Assembly: GCA_030425825.1 (NCBI GenBank)
Contig: JAUHZY010000004.1
Coordinates: 1 to 48,181, forward strand
Reading direction: 5' to 3'
Origin: Alphaproteobacteria bacterium
GTDB taxonomy: Bacteria; Pseudomonadota; Alphaproteobacteria; JAUHZY01
Length of the DNA: 48,181 nucleotides
Of this stretch, positions 15,189 to 24,317 are shown one piece after another (position 1 is the stretch's first letter; every line of letters starts with the position of its first letter). The translations under genes and the position numbers were made by a program. Under the pieces are notes generated by a model, which saw only the letters and a program-made list of their open reading frames with translations, had not been told where the DNA came from and did not search any database.

Positions 15189-17694
15189 GATGTTCTCCTT
15201 GAAAATAGCATTTCTCTGCAAATTCCCGCCACTCAGTCAAGCCCTTATAATCGAGCCAGTTTAATATCCATCGATCATCATTCGGTTTATACATTTCTAG
15301 AAATTTTTCTTTATCTTTATCTTTTGACACACCAACAAACGCTAACGTCAGTGGATCAATATCTAACTCAATGAGCCGATTACCGATCGGCGACGTTAGG
15401 TAATAATCTCGTTTTGGCACAGCCAAACCAATCATTGTGATTTGCTGCTCATTTAAACCAAACTCTAGGTATTTTTTAGCAATCGTTTCATCATAAACAC
15501 TGTCATTAGGCAAAAACATTTTTGTTGGGCATGACTCCTTAATCGTGTCGCTGATGCGTGATTTAGTGACATGCTTCAAATTTTGAGAAATAAAGCCCAC
15601 TGAAACGTTGAATTTACGCAATGTTAATAACCAATCCTCCAGCATGTCTTCAAAGATTTTGTGCTTTAAAAATGACCACGCCTCTTCAAGAATTAGAAGC
15701 GTTGGCCTTTGGTCTTTAAAAAGTCGTGTTAATCGATGGAAAATCGAGCGCACAATAGGAATATAAATGGCTTCGGGCAACTTTAATAATTCATCCATTT
15801 CCATGCCAACAACAGAATTAGTGCCCAAGTTATCGCTTAGCCCATTCATCATTTTTCGAATGGCACCGCTATTAAAACTATCAATCGCTTGTCTGATTTC
15901 TTGATCTTGCAAATGCAATAAGTCTAAGCGCAAGTTTTCTTTTCCTGTTTTAGCTAATGCACGTAGAGATGCTTCAATTTTCTCTTTTTTATCCGGCGTC
16001 ATCGTGACTTTTTGTAGCTCACATATTTCACATAACCATTCAATTAAAAATGTCATTTCTGCTTCAAACGCTATCGTGCCTTCTTCCAAACTGGCAAGCG
16101 TTGCCAAAGGAGCAAACTGCGTTCCTCCATAAACATCAAAATAATCCCCGCCGAGTGCTTTTAACCAAATACGGTTAGAATAATCTTTGTCAAACACGAT
16201 AACGCGAGATCGTTGGTATTTTCTAAATTGGCACCCAATCAAACCGAGCAACGTTGTTTTTCCTGTTCCAGTAGGCCCAATCATCAAAAAATGCCCGACA
16301 TCACCGACGTGTAGATTAAGACGAAAAGTACGAGAACCTTTGGTTCTCACATAAACTAACGCAGGTGATCCTTTAGGATAAAGTGGACAAGGCGCTATTC
16401 GGCTGCCCTGCCATACAGAAGAGGTTGGAATCGCATGTGAAACATAAACACTATCCACTAAGGGCTTTCGAATATTATAGCAACCATGCCCAGGGATTGA
16501 TCCCAAAAAAGCCTCGGTGGCATTAAACGCTTCATCACGAATTTTGAAGTTTTGTGTTTCGATGGCTTTAGTAATTTCTTCAGCAGCAACCTCCAGCTTT
16601 TCTCGATCCTCATTCATTAAAATAACAACCGATGTCATAAATCCATAGCGCACTTCACCAGAACTGTTTTCTTTAATGGCAATAGAAGTTTGATATTTTC
16701 GCTCTTCTGCTGCCTCATCAATTTGTGGCGCTATACCCATCGCCATTTTAATGGAGCCAATTAAACCAATCGCTTTATTTGACCAGCGGCTTTTTAAGGA
16801 TTTCAAATATTTCTCTGCGGTTAATTTTGACAATGGTATAAACCGAGAAGACCAACGGTACTCAAAGCCCAAGTAATTCAGCTCATCTAAAATAGCGGGA
16901 TAGGTGTGCTCTGGCAGATCATCAATAAACAATACCTTTATCCACTTATTGCCAATCTTAGGAATAACCCCGGCAATAAAATGTTCGGACGAAAGATATG
17001 AATCTAAGAAATATCCGGTCTTTGGTGCTTTTAATTTTTGTTCTTTCCCGGTAATGGTTTGATGTAAAAAAGTGATCATGCTATCACCCTGTAACCGCTG
17101 TAAGTGACTCAACTCAACATTTTCTAGCCCTTTTATCGGGTCACTATCAACGCCAGACTGGCTACTTGTGATTTTTTGAAATTGTGTTAAAAACCGTTGA
17201 ACGGTATTTTCAAAATAAGCATATTCATCATCGATACTCTTGGTTTTTTTGTCAGAATCCACCATCAGTTTAGAAAGCTTCTTGCCCAGCTGATCAGTTG
17301 GTGCATAACTCAACGATAAATAACAAGTGGATTTAAAAAAAGTTTGGTCCTGCTCAAAGTTAAATCTTCTCGCATCATCAATCAATGCTGAGACAGGATC
17401 AGGAAAAACGCCCTCATCAGCGTATTTTTTATCTTCCTCACTTAAAAGATTGGTTTCAAACATCCATCCATCATCTAATAATCCGAGTGCTTGAAAGACT
17501 GCATAAGCATTAGCATCCAAAATACTGCCCGTTGATGAATCCACATCCTGAGCGATATAGATAAAATGCACTGAAAAAGCAGCGTCTTTGTGAATAACCG
17601 TTTTTTCATTAAAAAGATAGGCGTAGCTTAGCAATTCTGGCAGCTCTCTGTTGCGCCTTATTTTTAAGAAATCATCAACTAGTCTATTTTTCAT
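15181..17694 (-). CDS. virB4: VirB4-type secretion ATPase
   Basis: The 837-residue protein has the CagE/TrbE/VirB4 N-terminal domain and a C-terminal AAA-type ATPase with Walker A MIGPTGTGKTT (Lys479) and Walker B LLILEEAWSFL, followed by FISQNLKHV. The length is normal for VirB4, which powers pilus assembly and substrate transfer. The gene appears intact and sits between virB3 and virB5. Confidence 0.93.
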   Translation of the reverse strand: MKNRLVDDFLKIRRNRELPELLSYAYLFNEKTVIHKDAAFSVHFIYIAQDVDSSTGSILDANAYAVFQALGLLDDGWMFETNLLSEEDKKYADEGVFPDPVSALIDDARRFNFEQDQTFFKSTCYLSLSYAPTDQLGKKLSKLMVDSDKKTKSIDDEYAYFENTVQRFLTQFQKITSSQSGVDSDPIKGLENVELSHLQRLQGDSMITFLHQTITGKEQKLKAPKTGYFLDSYLSSEHFIAGVIPKIGNKWIKVLFIDDLPEHTYPAILDELNYLGFEYRWSSRFIPLSKLTAEKYLKSLKSRWSNKAIGLIGSIKMAMGIAPQIDEAAEERKYQTSIAIKENSSGEVRYGFMTSVVILMNEDREKLEVAAEEITKAIETQNFKIRDEAFNATEAFLGSIPGHGCYNIRKPLVDSVYVSHAIPTSSVWQGSRIAPCPLYPKGSPALVYVRTKGSRTFRLNLHVGDVGHFLMIGPTGTGKTTLLGLIGCQFRKYQRSRVIVFDKDYSNRIWLKALGGDYFDVYGGTQFAPLATLASLEEGTIAFEAEMTFLIEWLCEICELQKVTMTPDKKEKIEASLRALAKTGKENLRLDLLHLQDQEIRQAIDSFNSGAIRKMMNGLSDNLGTNSVVGMEMDELLKLPEAIYIPIVRSIFHRLTRLFKDQRPTLLILEEAWSFLKHKIFEDMLEDWLLTLRKFNVSVGFISQNLKHVTKSRISDTIKESCPTKMFLPNDSVYDETIAKKYLEFGLNEQQITMIGLAVPKRDYYLTSPIGNRLIELDIDPLTLAFVGVSKDKDKEKFLEMYKPNDDRWILNWLDYKGLTEWREFAEKCYFQGEHHA

Positions 17695-17698
17695 CGCA

Positions 17699-18040
17699 TT
17701 AAAACCTTGAAAATAAACTCACGGGTACCGTTTGCACACGACGAGTTTTTTGTAGATTGCCGGCATAACCATGCGCCAAATAAAATCGATTTTGCACTAA
17801 AAAACGGCTATTTCTTCTAAATACGGCCACCCCTTGAGGATCGTTTTTTGCAGAAAACCGCAATAAATAAATTGTGCCAACAAACCCTGCAATCACAATC
17901 AATGTCGGCCAATGCGGAACGACACCCATCAATGCCCAACCCCAAAAAAAACAAGCAACAATCACTAAGCTTCTTTCTGCACCCATGACTAATATCGTGT
18001 CTGATAGTGCTCGATTGGTTTGTCTTGATGTTCCGCGCAT
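17699..18040 (-). CDS. virB3: VirB3-type membrane protein
   Basis: The 113-residue protein has two adjacent membrane segments (VIVACFFWGWALMGVVPHWP and TLIVIAGFVGTIYLLRFSAK) and a C-terminal RNSRFLVQNRFYLAHG, as in VirB3/TrbD. The ATG at 18040 follows AGAGGGTAGG; the longer ORF start at 18118 overlaps virB2. It is 4 bp from virB4, its usual partner. Confidence 0.85.
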   Translation of the reverse strand: MRGTSRQTNRALSDTILVMGAERSLVIVACFFWGWALMGVVPHWPTLIVIAGFVGTIYLLRFSAKNDPQGVAVFRRNSRFLVQNRFYLAHGYAGNLQKTRRVQTVPVSLFSRF

Positions 18041-18053
18041 AACCCTACCCTCT

Positions 18054-18365
18054 TTAAATAACGATCGCGCCACTAAAGCTAAAAAATGTCGATAGCAAGG
18101 TGACGGCACCAAAAGCAATGGAAATCCCTAAGGCCGCCTGTACAAACTTCTTTGCACCACCTTGTAAGTCCAAAAAGGCCATTGCCAATCCTGCCATCAC
18201 AATCGCAATACCCGCACAGGCGTAAGCAACAGGCCCGTCCAATGAGTCCATGATTTTTTTCAATGTCTGTGCCCACGGATACTGAGCGACTGTAGATGCC
18301 TGTGCAGAAACGGCAAATAGCAGGCAGATCAGTGTCCCAAATAGTTGATGTAAGCGTTTTTTCAT
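18054..18365 (-). CDS. virB2: VirB2-type major pilin
   Basis: The 103-residue prepilin has a signal peptide (MKKRLHQLFGTLICLLFAVSAQAS) and two hydrophobic helices (GPVAYACAGIAIVMAGLAMAF and FVQAALGISIAFGAVTLLSTF) with a short polar loop, the TrbC/VirB2 architecture. The ATG at 18365 has GGAGAA six bases upstream and is preferred over 18380. Confidence 0.88.
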   Translation of the reverse strand: MKKRLHQLFGTLICLLFAVSAQASTVAQYPWAQTLKKIMDSLDGPVAYACAGIAIVMAGLAMAFLDLQGGAKKFVQAALGISIAFGAVTLLSTFFSFSGAIVI

Positions 18366-18383
18366 AGTGGCTTCTCCCATAGT

Positions 18384-19343
18384 TTAAGCAACCTGTTTAA
18401 ATTCAAATTGACCGCCGTTAAATCCCTTAATCTCAGAAATGGCCTTCACTTCTCGGCCTGCCTTGTGTTTAGAATTGCGAACAACATTAATTAAGACATC
18501 CACGGTTTCAACAACAAGATCATAGGGCGGCGGTACATTAGCCTCTTGTGCCAAAGACAATAGCCGCAATACAGAGCTTTCTGTTGAATTGGCATGGATC
18601 GTTGCGATTCCACCTGGACAACCGGTATTCCAGGACTTGAGTAAATCCAATGCGGCGGCATCCCGTACCTCACCCACTAAAATTCGATCTGGGCGAGAGC
18701 GCATGGCAACCTTAAGTAATGTGGTCATTGAGGCGTTCTGATTCGTTACCATTGGCAATACATTTGGCATCTCACACTTAATTTCTGCCGTATCTTCCAA
18801 CACCAATATCCGTTGTGAGCGATCGCATATTTCACTCATTTTTTTAACAATAGCATTAGATAGTGTTGTCTTACCGGTACCTGGGCCACCCGAGACAATA
18901 ATATTTTTACGCGCAAGCAATGCTTCACAGATAAAATCAAACTGCGATTGATTGATAATTTTTTTCTTTAAATAATCTTCCAGCGGATAGACAAATTTTG
19001 CTGGTTTTCGAATGGTAAATGAAGCGCGCTCGGTAATTGGCGTAATCGTTCCTTCTAAACGCTCGCGGTTAAATGGCAATAAGGTTTCGATATAAGGGTT
19101 TTCAAAATTTAGAAATAAATCTTGTAGCCTCGCAAGCTGCAAAAGAAAATTTTGTGATTCAAATTCTCCTATTTCAGAGTCTTTAAACATCCCTTTTGAT
19201 CGTGACTCAAACCAGACAGAACCATCCGGGTTTGCCATAATTTCTGTAACATCATCATCGATTAAAGCAGCACAAATGCGACTTCCCAGCATTTTTTTGA
19301 GAAAATCTATTTTTAGCTCTGCTTGCTCTTGATTCTTAGTCAT
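18384..19343 (-). CDS. virB11: VirB11-type secretion ATPase
   Basis: The 319-residue hexameric traffic ATPase has Walker [11 protein letters not shown] (Lys158), the Asp box [10 protein letters not shown], Walker [19 protein letters not shown] and the His box [10 protein letters not shown]. The length is normal. It is the first virB gene of the operon rather than the last. Its start overlaps the upstream 53-codon ORF by 8 bp. Confidence 0.93.
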   Translation of the reverse strand: MTKNQEQAELKIDFLKKMLGSRICAALIDDDVTEIMANPDGSVWFESRSKGMFKDSEIGEFESQNFLLQLARLQDLFLNFENPYIETLLPFNRERLEGTITPITERASFTIRKPAKFVYPLEDYLKKKIINQSQFDFICEALLARKNIIVSGGPGTGKTTLSNAIVKKMSEICDRSQRILVLEDTAEIKCEMPNVLPMVTNQNASMTTLLKVAMRSRPDRILVGEVRDAAALDLLKSWNTGCPGGIATIHANSTESSVLRLLSLAQEANVPPPYDLVVETVDVLINVVRNSKHKAGREVKAISEIKGFNGGQFEFKQVA

Positions 19344-19497
19344 TACGCACCTGTTTTTTTAACTCTTTAATAAAAAGTGGAGCACGCAAAATGAGACGAC
19401 TTTCAGTATTATTATTTCGATGCATTGAAAGACGCATTGCGTCGGCGTGCTCCGATTGACGCGCATGAATGATGGTTTTTACTTGAAATATATTCAT
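19336..19497 (-). CDS. Small 53-residue ORF at the head of the VirB operon
   Basis: It reads MNIFQVKTIIHARQSEHADA then a basic C-terminal half ending [10 protein letters not shown]. The stop overlaps the virB11 start (ATGACTAA), the same kind of 8-bp overlap used elsewhere in the operon, which argues that it is translated. A weak AGG lies upstream. No family is recognised. Confidence 0.5.
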   Translation of the reverse strand: MNIFQVKTIIHARQSEHADAMRLSMHRNNNTESRLILRAPLFIKELKKQVRND

Positions 19498-19506
19498 CTA
19501 CCCAAC

Positions 19507-19713
19507 CTATTTATTTACCCATTCAGGTATATACTCAATAAATTCATGCTCTTCCAAACTATGGGCAAGCCTAACAATCAGTTCTGCCGTTAAGTTTCTG
19601 CCGGATTTTTTTGAGCTTGCTTGCAACCTTTTTTTGAGGGTGTTTGGTACACGCGCAAATATACGCCCTTCTCTATTTTCTAGATCAGCTGTTATCAGAT
19701 GTTTTTCTGACAT
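19507..19713 (-). CDS. Arc-like ribbon-helix-helix DNA-binding protein
   Basis: The 68-residue protein contains IFARVPNTLKKRLQASSKKSGRNLTAELIVRLAHSLE, which fits a ribbon-helix-helix fold (beta strand FARVP, then two helices around SGRNLTAELI). A strong GGGG precedes the ATG by six bases. It is the first gene of the long VirB operon and lies opposite the S24-type repressor gene. It may regulate the operon or act at oriT like other small transfer regulators. Confidence 0.7.
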   Translation of the reverse strand: MSEKHLITADLENREGRIFARVPNTLKKRLQASSKKSGRNLTAELIVRLAHSLEEHEFIEYIPEWVNK

Positions 19714-19968
19714 TTTTTACCCCTGCTTATCTGCCTCACGGACGAACTTTGATGTCTCATATCGATAAAATTTTTTGAATATCTCCAAATCGATTAGTAG
19801 GATATCCCAATGAAATATATTTTGTATCAATAATTGATATAAGTCAATATAAATATTTTTTATTGATACTTATGTTGATGTACTTTATTGATTTCTTTGT
19901 TTATTCAAGAGCTTTCTTTGATACAATAAGATTAACGTTTCAAACTAACCTTATTAAGGCGTATAATA
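19714..19968. promoter_or_regulatory. Divergent control region between the VirB operon and the S24 repressor gene
   Basis: The perfect-arm palindrome TATCAATAATTGATA (19825-19839) lies in the spacer of a likely minus-strand promoter with -35 TTGACT (19847-19842) and an AAAAT-like -10. Further half-sites TTGATAC occur at 19863-19869 and 19918-19924. A -10-like TACAAT (19922-19927) faces the repressor gene. The arrangement suggests that one regulator controls both directions. Confidence 0.55.
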
Positions 19969-20643
19969 TTGGCGGAAATGTCATCAAGAGATAATCCGAA
20001 TACCGTTGGTAACAGGGTGAAAAGTGCACGAATGCTGAGCGGCCATAGCAGACAATCCTTTGCCAAAGCCTCTGAAATTAGCATGGCCACACTAAGAGCC
20101 TGGGAAGACCCAACCCCCGGTAGATGTGGATTAACTAAGAAAGGAGCGAAGCGGCTTGTTCGTGCCTTAAATGGCATGGGTATATTTTGCACAGAAGAGT
20201 GGCTGTTAGCAGGCTCAGGGCCTGGGCCAAAAATTATACATGACTCATTTGAGCCTGATCCCGATGAAGTCGTCGATTGGGGTGAAGAAGAGTCGATATT
20301 GAAGGATATTGAGTCTTTTAAAAAAAATAACCCAGACCCTATCGTTGCTATAGTGGCGGATGGATCTATGTTACCTAAGTTTTCATATGGTGATTACGTT
20401 GGTGGTAATAAGGTTTATGGTGATGACATAAAATCTTTAATTGGGACAAACTGTATTGTAGAAATAACAGAAAAAACGTTAATAAGAAGGGTTGGGGACT
20501 ATATACAAGATGGTTATACGCTGACAGCTATAAACCAAGACCCCTCTACTGTAGATGCGGTCATTGTCGGTGTCAAACTTAAATCAGCAGCCGAGATTGT
20601 TTGGCATCGCTGGAGAAAGAAAATACGAGATATAAAAGTCTGA
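19969..20643 (+). CDS. XRE-type repressor with S24 peptidase-like domain
   Basis: The 224-residue protein has an N-terminal helix-turn-helix (GNRVKSARMLSGHSRQSFAK, MATLRAWE) and a C-terminal LexA/CI-like domain with DGSMLPKF (Ser133) and a candidate lysine at 169 (ITEKTLIRRVG). Such repressors can be inactivated by RecA-stimulated self-cleavage. A TTG start with AAGG upstream is used; an in-frame ATG lies at 19978. It probably binds the TATCAAT palindromes next door and may control transfer genes. It leads a three-gene cassette. Confidence 0.8.
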   Translation: MAEMSSRDNPNTVGNRVKSARMLSGHSRQSFAKASEISMATLRAWEDPTPGRCGLTKKGAKRLVRALNGMGIFCTEEWLLAGSGPGPKIIHDSFEPDPDEVVDWGEEESILKDIESFKKNNPDPIVAIVADGSMLPKFSYGDYVGGNKVYGDDIKSLIGTNCIVEITEKTLIRRVGDYIQDGYTLTAINQDPSTVDAVIVGVKLKSAAEIVWHRWRKKIRDIKV

Positions 20644-20644
20644 C

Positions 20645-21190
20645 ATGAGGTACTTAAATATGCCTAATAAAAAACAATTTAACAACTTGTCCCACGATGA
20701 GGCTGCTCAACTTAGGTTTTTTAACTCATACAGAAAAATGATTAGCCACCTAGGATGCTATTACATGGGATATATACTCGAAGATCTCGATTCATCAACG
20801 CGTGCCAGCTTTACGACCAACATGGAGTGGGGAAAAGAATACCTAAATAAATACATAGGGTCTTGTCATTTATGGAATCAAGTACAAAACTTCTATGAAA
20901 AATCAGAATCAAACTCTCTGATACTGCCATGGTCTACTGTACTCCCCTCCACTTCTTTACAAAAAGACATCTTACTAAGAAGAGAAGAGCTTTTTATTGG
21001 ATCGGAAGGTATCAGCTTTTGCAAAAAACTGGGCAACCTTCGTGAATATTACTACTTTGCCCCTGAGGTAAATCAAAAAAATTTTTTACGATATGTAAGC
21101 AATAATATTGACATTATAAAGTCCGAAATCAGTACATTTCGGAAAGACTCTATAACTCTAATCAACAAACATAAAAATGAGCATCAGTGA
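20645..21190 (+). CDS. LuxR-type ligand-binding domain without HTH
   Basis: This 181-residue protein resembles the N-terminal ligand-sensing half of LuxR-like regulators of the kind seen in Legionella: CYYMGYILEDLDSSTRASFTTNMEWGKEYL, then LILPWSTVLP, a GISFCKKLGNLREYYYFAP strand pair, and a final helix IDIIKSEISTFRKDSITLI. The usual C-terminal DNA-binding helix-turn-helix is absent; the protein stops after the ligand domain. It starts one base after the repressor stop (an ATG at 20660 is an alternative) and overlaps the thioesterase gene by 14 bp. It may act by binding another regulator. The resemblance is by pattern only. Confidence 0.55.
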   Translation: MRYLNMPNKKQFNNLSHDEAAQLRFFNSYRKMISHLGCYYMGYILEDLDSSTRASFTTNMEWGKEYLNKYIGSCHLWNQVQNFYEKSESNSLILPWSTVLPSTSLQKDILLRREELFIGSEGISFCKKLGNLREYYYFAPEVNQKNFLRYVSNNIDIIKSEISTFRKDSITLINKHKNEHQ

Positions 21191-21629
21191 TATGGAAAAC
21201 AACCCTATTATCTTCGTAACAGAAATAAGCGTTCAAGTAAATCATTTAAACTACGGCAATCATTTAGGTTATGACTCCCTATTAAGTATTCTACACGAAG
21301 CTAGATTACGCTGGTTAAAGACACTAAGCCCATCAGCCTCTGAAATTAATATTGAAAATAATATTGGCTGGATGGTTAAAGAGGTACACCTGTATTATCA
21401 GTCTGAAGCAAAACATGGAGATGAGTTAAAAATTAATTTATCTGTTTCTAATAAAACCAGAATAGGGTTTACATTAGAACACGAGGTTGAGAATCAAACA
21501 ACAGGAAAAATATTATGTCGTGGAAAAATACCGCTTGTCTGTTTTGACTTTAATAGGGGCAAGCCTTCAAGAATACCGAGTATTCTTGAAGAAGTTATGC
21601 CTAAAATATGCCAGGAAAATAGCAAATAA
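21177..21629 (+). CDS. 4HBT-type hotdog acyl-CoA thioesterase
   Basis: The 150-residue protein has the hotdog signature VNHLNYGNHLGYDSLLSILH then EARLRWL, seen in a 4HBT thioesterase group, followed by the strands VKEVHLYYQSEAKHGDELKI and IGFTLEHEVENQTTGKIL. These enzymes hydrolyse acyl-CoA or acyl carrier protein thioesters; the substrate here is unknown. The length is normal. It is the third gene of the repressor, ligand-domain, thioesterase cassette and converges on the parA-partner gene. Confidence 0.75.
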   Translation: MSISDMENNPIIFVTEISVQVNHLNYGNHLGYDSLLSILHEARLRWLKTLSPSASEINIENNIGWMVKEVHLYYQSEAKHGDELKINLSVSNKTRIGFTLEHEVENQTTGKILCRGKIPLVCFDFNRGKPSRIPSILEEVMPKICQENSK

Positions 21630-21658
21630 AATAAATACCTTACTTAATGTTATTAACT

Positions 21659-22033
21659 TTACTTACTCTTTTTAGGCGGCCTGCCCATAGGCATTTTTTC
21701 TAACCTATCTGAAAGGGTCTCTAAATCATCATCTGGTAATTCAGAGAGCATTAAAAATCCGAGCCTAACCACCTCACTTTCAGCAAGTACAATCTTCTTA
21801 TTAAGAGCCTTATCTTTAATTTTATTAATTAGCCCAAGCTCAGACTCGGGGATGGAAAATGTTTTCCTAACAACTCTAGCAAATGATTTTGTTTCTATAG
21901 CTTTTTCTTCATGCTCTTCAACTCCAAGTGTTTCATTAGCTTTACTAAATCGTGAAGCAGCGCCCTTCTCCACTGCGTCTTTGTCTCTAGGTGCAATTTT
22001 CTTCTTAAAATTACTCAAATCATATTTACCCAT
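21659..22033 (-). CDS. Small partition partner protein (ParB/ParG-like role)
   Basis: The 124-residue basic protein follows parA with an 8-bp overlap, the arrangement of plasmid partition operons. The C-terminal half (FSIPESELGLINKIKDKALN, LAESEVVRLGFLMLSELPDD) suggests a ribbon-helix-helix fold: a short strand followed by two helices. The N-terminal half is charged and probably flexible, as in centromere-binding proteins with an arginine finger. It probably binds the centromere and its own promoter. Confidence 0.65.
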   Translation of the reverse strand: MGKYDLSNFKKKIAPRDKDAVEKGAASRFSKANETLGVEEHEEKAIETKSFARVVRKTFSIPESELGLINKIKDKALNKKIVLAESEVVRLGFLMLSELPDDDLETLSDRLEKMPMGRPPKKSK

Positions 22034-22730
22034 GTGCCTCTTCCTTTTCTTTAATTTGAGAATACACTAAAGGCTTGTCTAAAAAAGCTAACAATTCATC
22101 AGTAAAAGACTCGACTTCATCAATGGCATCTTTAGCTTTACTTCTAAGAGAATGAACCGTAGAACCCGTCAAAAAGGTCTCAGGATAATATGTTCTTTTG
22201 TGCAATTTTGTTTTTGCTTGAGGCATATTAAAATCTGGCAACAAGTCTAAAACTTCATTCGTAAGATTTGTTTTTGCCTCCACCCTATTTAGCAATAATA
22301 GACTGCGCAAATTTGGGTTCATGACTTGTGCATCCTCAATTGTGTCCCGAATTCTAACGGCTGCTGACATATTTAAACCATCCGGTATGAACGGAACCAG
22401 CGCAAGATCTGCTACAAGTAAAACGCTTTTTGAAATTGGAGAATCTGCCGCTGGCGGACAATCAACAAAAATATACTCATAATCATCATAATATTTTTTA
22501 ATTTCTTGGTGAATTTTTCTACCTGCCGCAGCCAAATTAAATACACGTGCAGGAAATGGCATACCCTCTGGAGCCATAGATGCCCACTCAACAGCAGAAT
22601 TTTGATCATCACCATCGATGATTAATACCTTCTTTTTCCTTAAGGCCAAAGTCCCTGCACTCTGCATAGTAACAGTGGTCTTCCCCGACCCACCTTTTTG
22701 ATTGACTACAGCTATGATCTTTGCGGCCAT
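22026..22730 (-). CDS. parA: ParA-type partition ATPase
   Basis: The 234-residue protein has the deviant Walker A motif NQKGGSGKTTVTMQSAGTLA (residues 10-29), IDGDDQNSAVEWAS and the Walker B region YIFVDCPPAADSPI, typical of small ParA/ParF proteins without an N-terminal HTH. It should move plasmid copies apart by patterning on the nucleoid. It is divergent from repA across a 172-bp region with ACTTTAC palindromes. Confidence 0.9.
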   Translation of the reverse strand: MAAKIIAVVNQKGGSGKTTVTMQSAGTLALRKKKVLIIDGDDQNSAVEWASMAPEGMPFPARVFNLAAAGRKIHQEIKKYYDDYEYIFVDCPPAADSPISKSVLLVADLALVPFIPDGLNMSAAVRIRDTIEDAQVMNPNLRSLLLLNRVEAKTNLTNEVLDLLPDFNMPQAKTKLHKRTYYPETFLTGSTVHSLRSKAKDAIDEVESFTDELLAFLDKPLVYSQIKEKEEAHG

Positions 22731-22902
22731 TATTAATCTCCTTTAAATTATTAACAATATGAAATGTATTATAAGCTCTTACGGTTTGTAAAGTAAATAC
22801 TTTACATAAAGTTATTACTTTACTTATTTTATTCTTGCTTTGTGCTACAGTTTAAGGTTATCCTTTTTATCAGATGAAGCAAAAACCTAACGGAATTTTA
22901 TA
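22731..22902. promoter_or_regulatory. Divergent parA/repA control region with ACTTTAC palindromes
   Basis: The arms GTAAAGTA and TACTTTAC (22788-22805) are separated by two bases, and AAAGTTATTACTTT (22808-22821) follows at once. These inverted repeats between parA and repA are good candidates for the partition-partner operator or part of a centromere. Confidence 0.5.
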
Positions 22903-24159
22903 ATGCCGAAAAAATTGCAGGGAGAATCAAAACGTAATGCTCTTATAGAACTAGAGTCCCCTATTATTGATCATAAAATATCTCAGCTTATTGCTGAATC
23001 GATTGCCTTAGAACAAGAAGAAGCAGAAAACAATGGTGCGGTTAGCTATATGGCAAGAGCTTTAGTTCAAGCTTGTATGCCGCATAAAAACCCGGAGGAA
23101 TTTTACTTTAAAAGGAAAAATGGAAATTATTCTCTAGTCATTACATCTAATCCAGATATTGGGCTTCCTTATGGTTCCATACCAAGACTTATCATGATAT
23201 GGATCACCTCAGAGGTTGTTAAAAAGAAAAGTAGGGAGCTTGTGCTTGGACATAGTTTAAATTCATTCATGTCTGAACTTGGAATTCCTAGAACAGGCGC
23301 ATACATTGAACGATTTAAAGATCAAACGAAGAGGTTGTTTTCTTGTTCAATATCATGCACTTATGACGATGGAGACACCTGGCAAATAGAGAATGTTAAG
23401 ACTGTAAAAAGAGCAAGTTTAACTTGGGCACCTCAAAAATCAGATGATCCTAAGTCACATGAATCAATTTTATTGCTTGATAAAGACTTTTTTGAAGAAA
23501 TATTAAACAAACCAGTGCCAATTGACCTTAACGTCATAAAAAAAATAAAGAACTCTAGCTTAGCCCTAGATATTTATTGCTGGTTAACTTACAGAATGAG
23601 TTATCTAAGAAAAATGACCCCCATCCCTTGGGAGTCTTTACATAACCAGTTTGGTTCAAATTATGCTCAGGATAAATCGGGTAGATATGCCTTTAAAAAG
23701 AAATTTACCGAACAAATGTTAAAAATTTTAGCTCTTTACCCAGACGCTAATGTCCAGAAAGAACAAAAAGGACTGGTTCTATACCCTTCTAATACCCACG
23801 TCAAAAAAGTCCCTGCAAAGGCTTCAAGTCAACCGTCAAAGACAAAAGAGGCTAAGCCAAGCAGTAATAGCCCTGATCCTAAGCTATTAAAAAAATACGG
23901 AAATCACAAGCTAGATTGCTTGCTAGAGATCGTTAACAAACAAATTAGTCCAGGCGATAAAAAACAGTTACTGAATGAATTTAATGAATACCTTATAAGA
24001 CGCCAACTAAAATCAATCTACAGAGAGGTAAAGCAAGGCTTTCAAACAAAGAGTTCAAGACAACATCTATATGATTTTGTCAGTAGCCGTTGGCACCACA
24101 TATTAGAGTCAATCCCTTCTTTCTCAGATTTCATCAAGACCCTTTCGATAGAAAAATAG
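22903..24159 (+). CDS. repA: RepA-type plasmid replication initiator
   Basis: The 418-residue protein resembles plasmid RepA proteins of the RepA_C family (YGSIPRLIMIWITSEVVKKK, LGHSLNSFMSELGIPRTGAY, then KKIKNSSLALDIYCWLTYRM and FKKKFTEQMLKILALYPDAN). Members bind iterons and open the origin. A poly-Ser/Lys/Pro linker lies at about residues 305-330, with a second helical part after it. An iteron follows the gene at 24181, and four more lie at 27314-27550. Confidence 0.85.
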   Translation: MPKKLQGESKRNALIELESPIIDHKISQLIAESIALEQEEAENNGAVSYMARALVQACMPHKNPEEFYFKRKNGNYSLVITSNPDIGLPYGSIPRLIMIWITSEVVKKKSRELVLGHSLNSFMSELGIPRTGAYIERFKDQTKRLFSCSISCTYDDGDTWQIENVKTVKRASLTWAPQKSDDPKSHESILLLDKDFFEEILNKPVPIDLNVIKKIKNSSLALDIYCWLTYRMSYLRKMTPIPWESLHNQFGSNYAQDKSGRYAFKKKFTEQMLKILALYPDANVQKEQKGLVLYPSNTHVKKVPAKASSQPSKTKEAKPSSNSPDPKLLKKYGNHKLDCLLEIVNKQISPGDKKQLLNEFNEYLIRRQLKSIYREVKQGFQTKSSRQHLYDFVSSRWHHILESIPSFSDFIKTLSIEK

Positions 24160-24180
24160 TATAACTATTACCCCAATTTA

Positions 24181-24198
24181 GCGTACTTTTAGTCGACC
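24181..24198 (+). repeat. Iteron copy next to repA
   Basis: GCGTACTTTTAGTCGACC differs by one base from the copy at 27314-27331. It lies 21 bp after the repA stop and is now 2.4 kb further from the other iterons because of the IS66 insertion. Confidence 0.7.
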
Positions 24199-24317
24199 AA
24201 AGAGAAATATCTAACGATTATACCGCATATTTTTACTTGAAGAATAAAGTATGTAATGTAACAACCAATATTAAAGTTAATACGTAAACGCTCAATTAAA
24301 AGCAGCAAAGGAAATTA

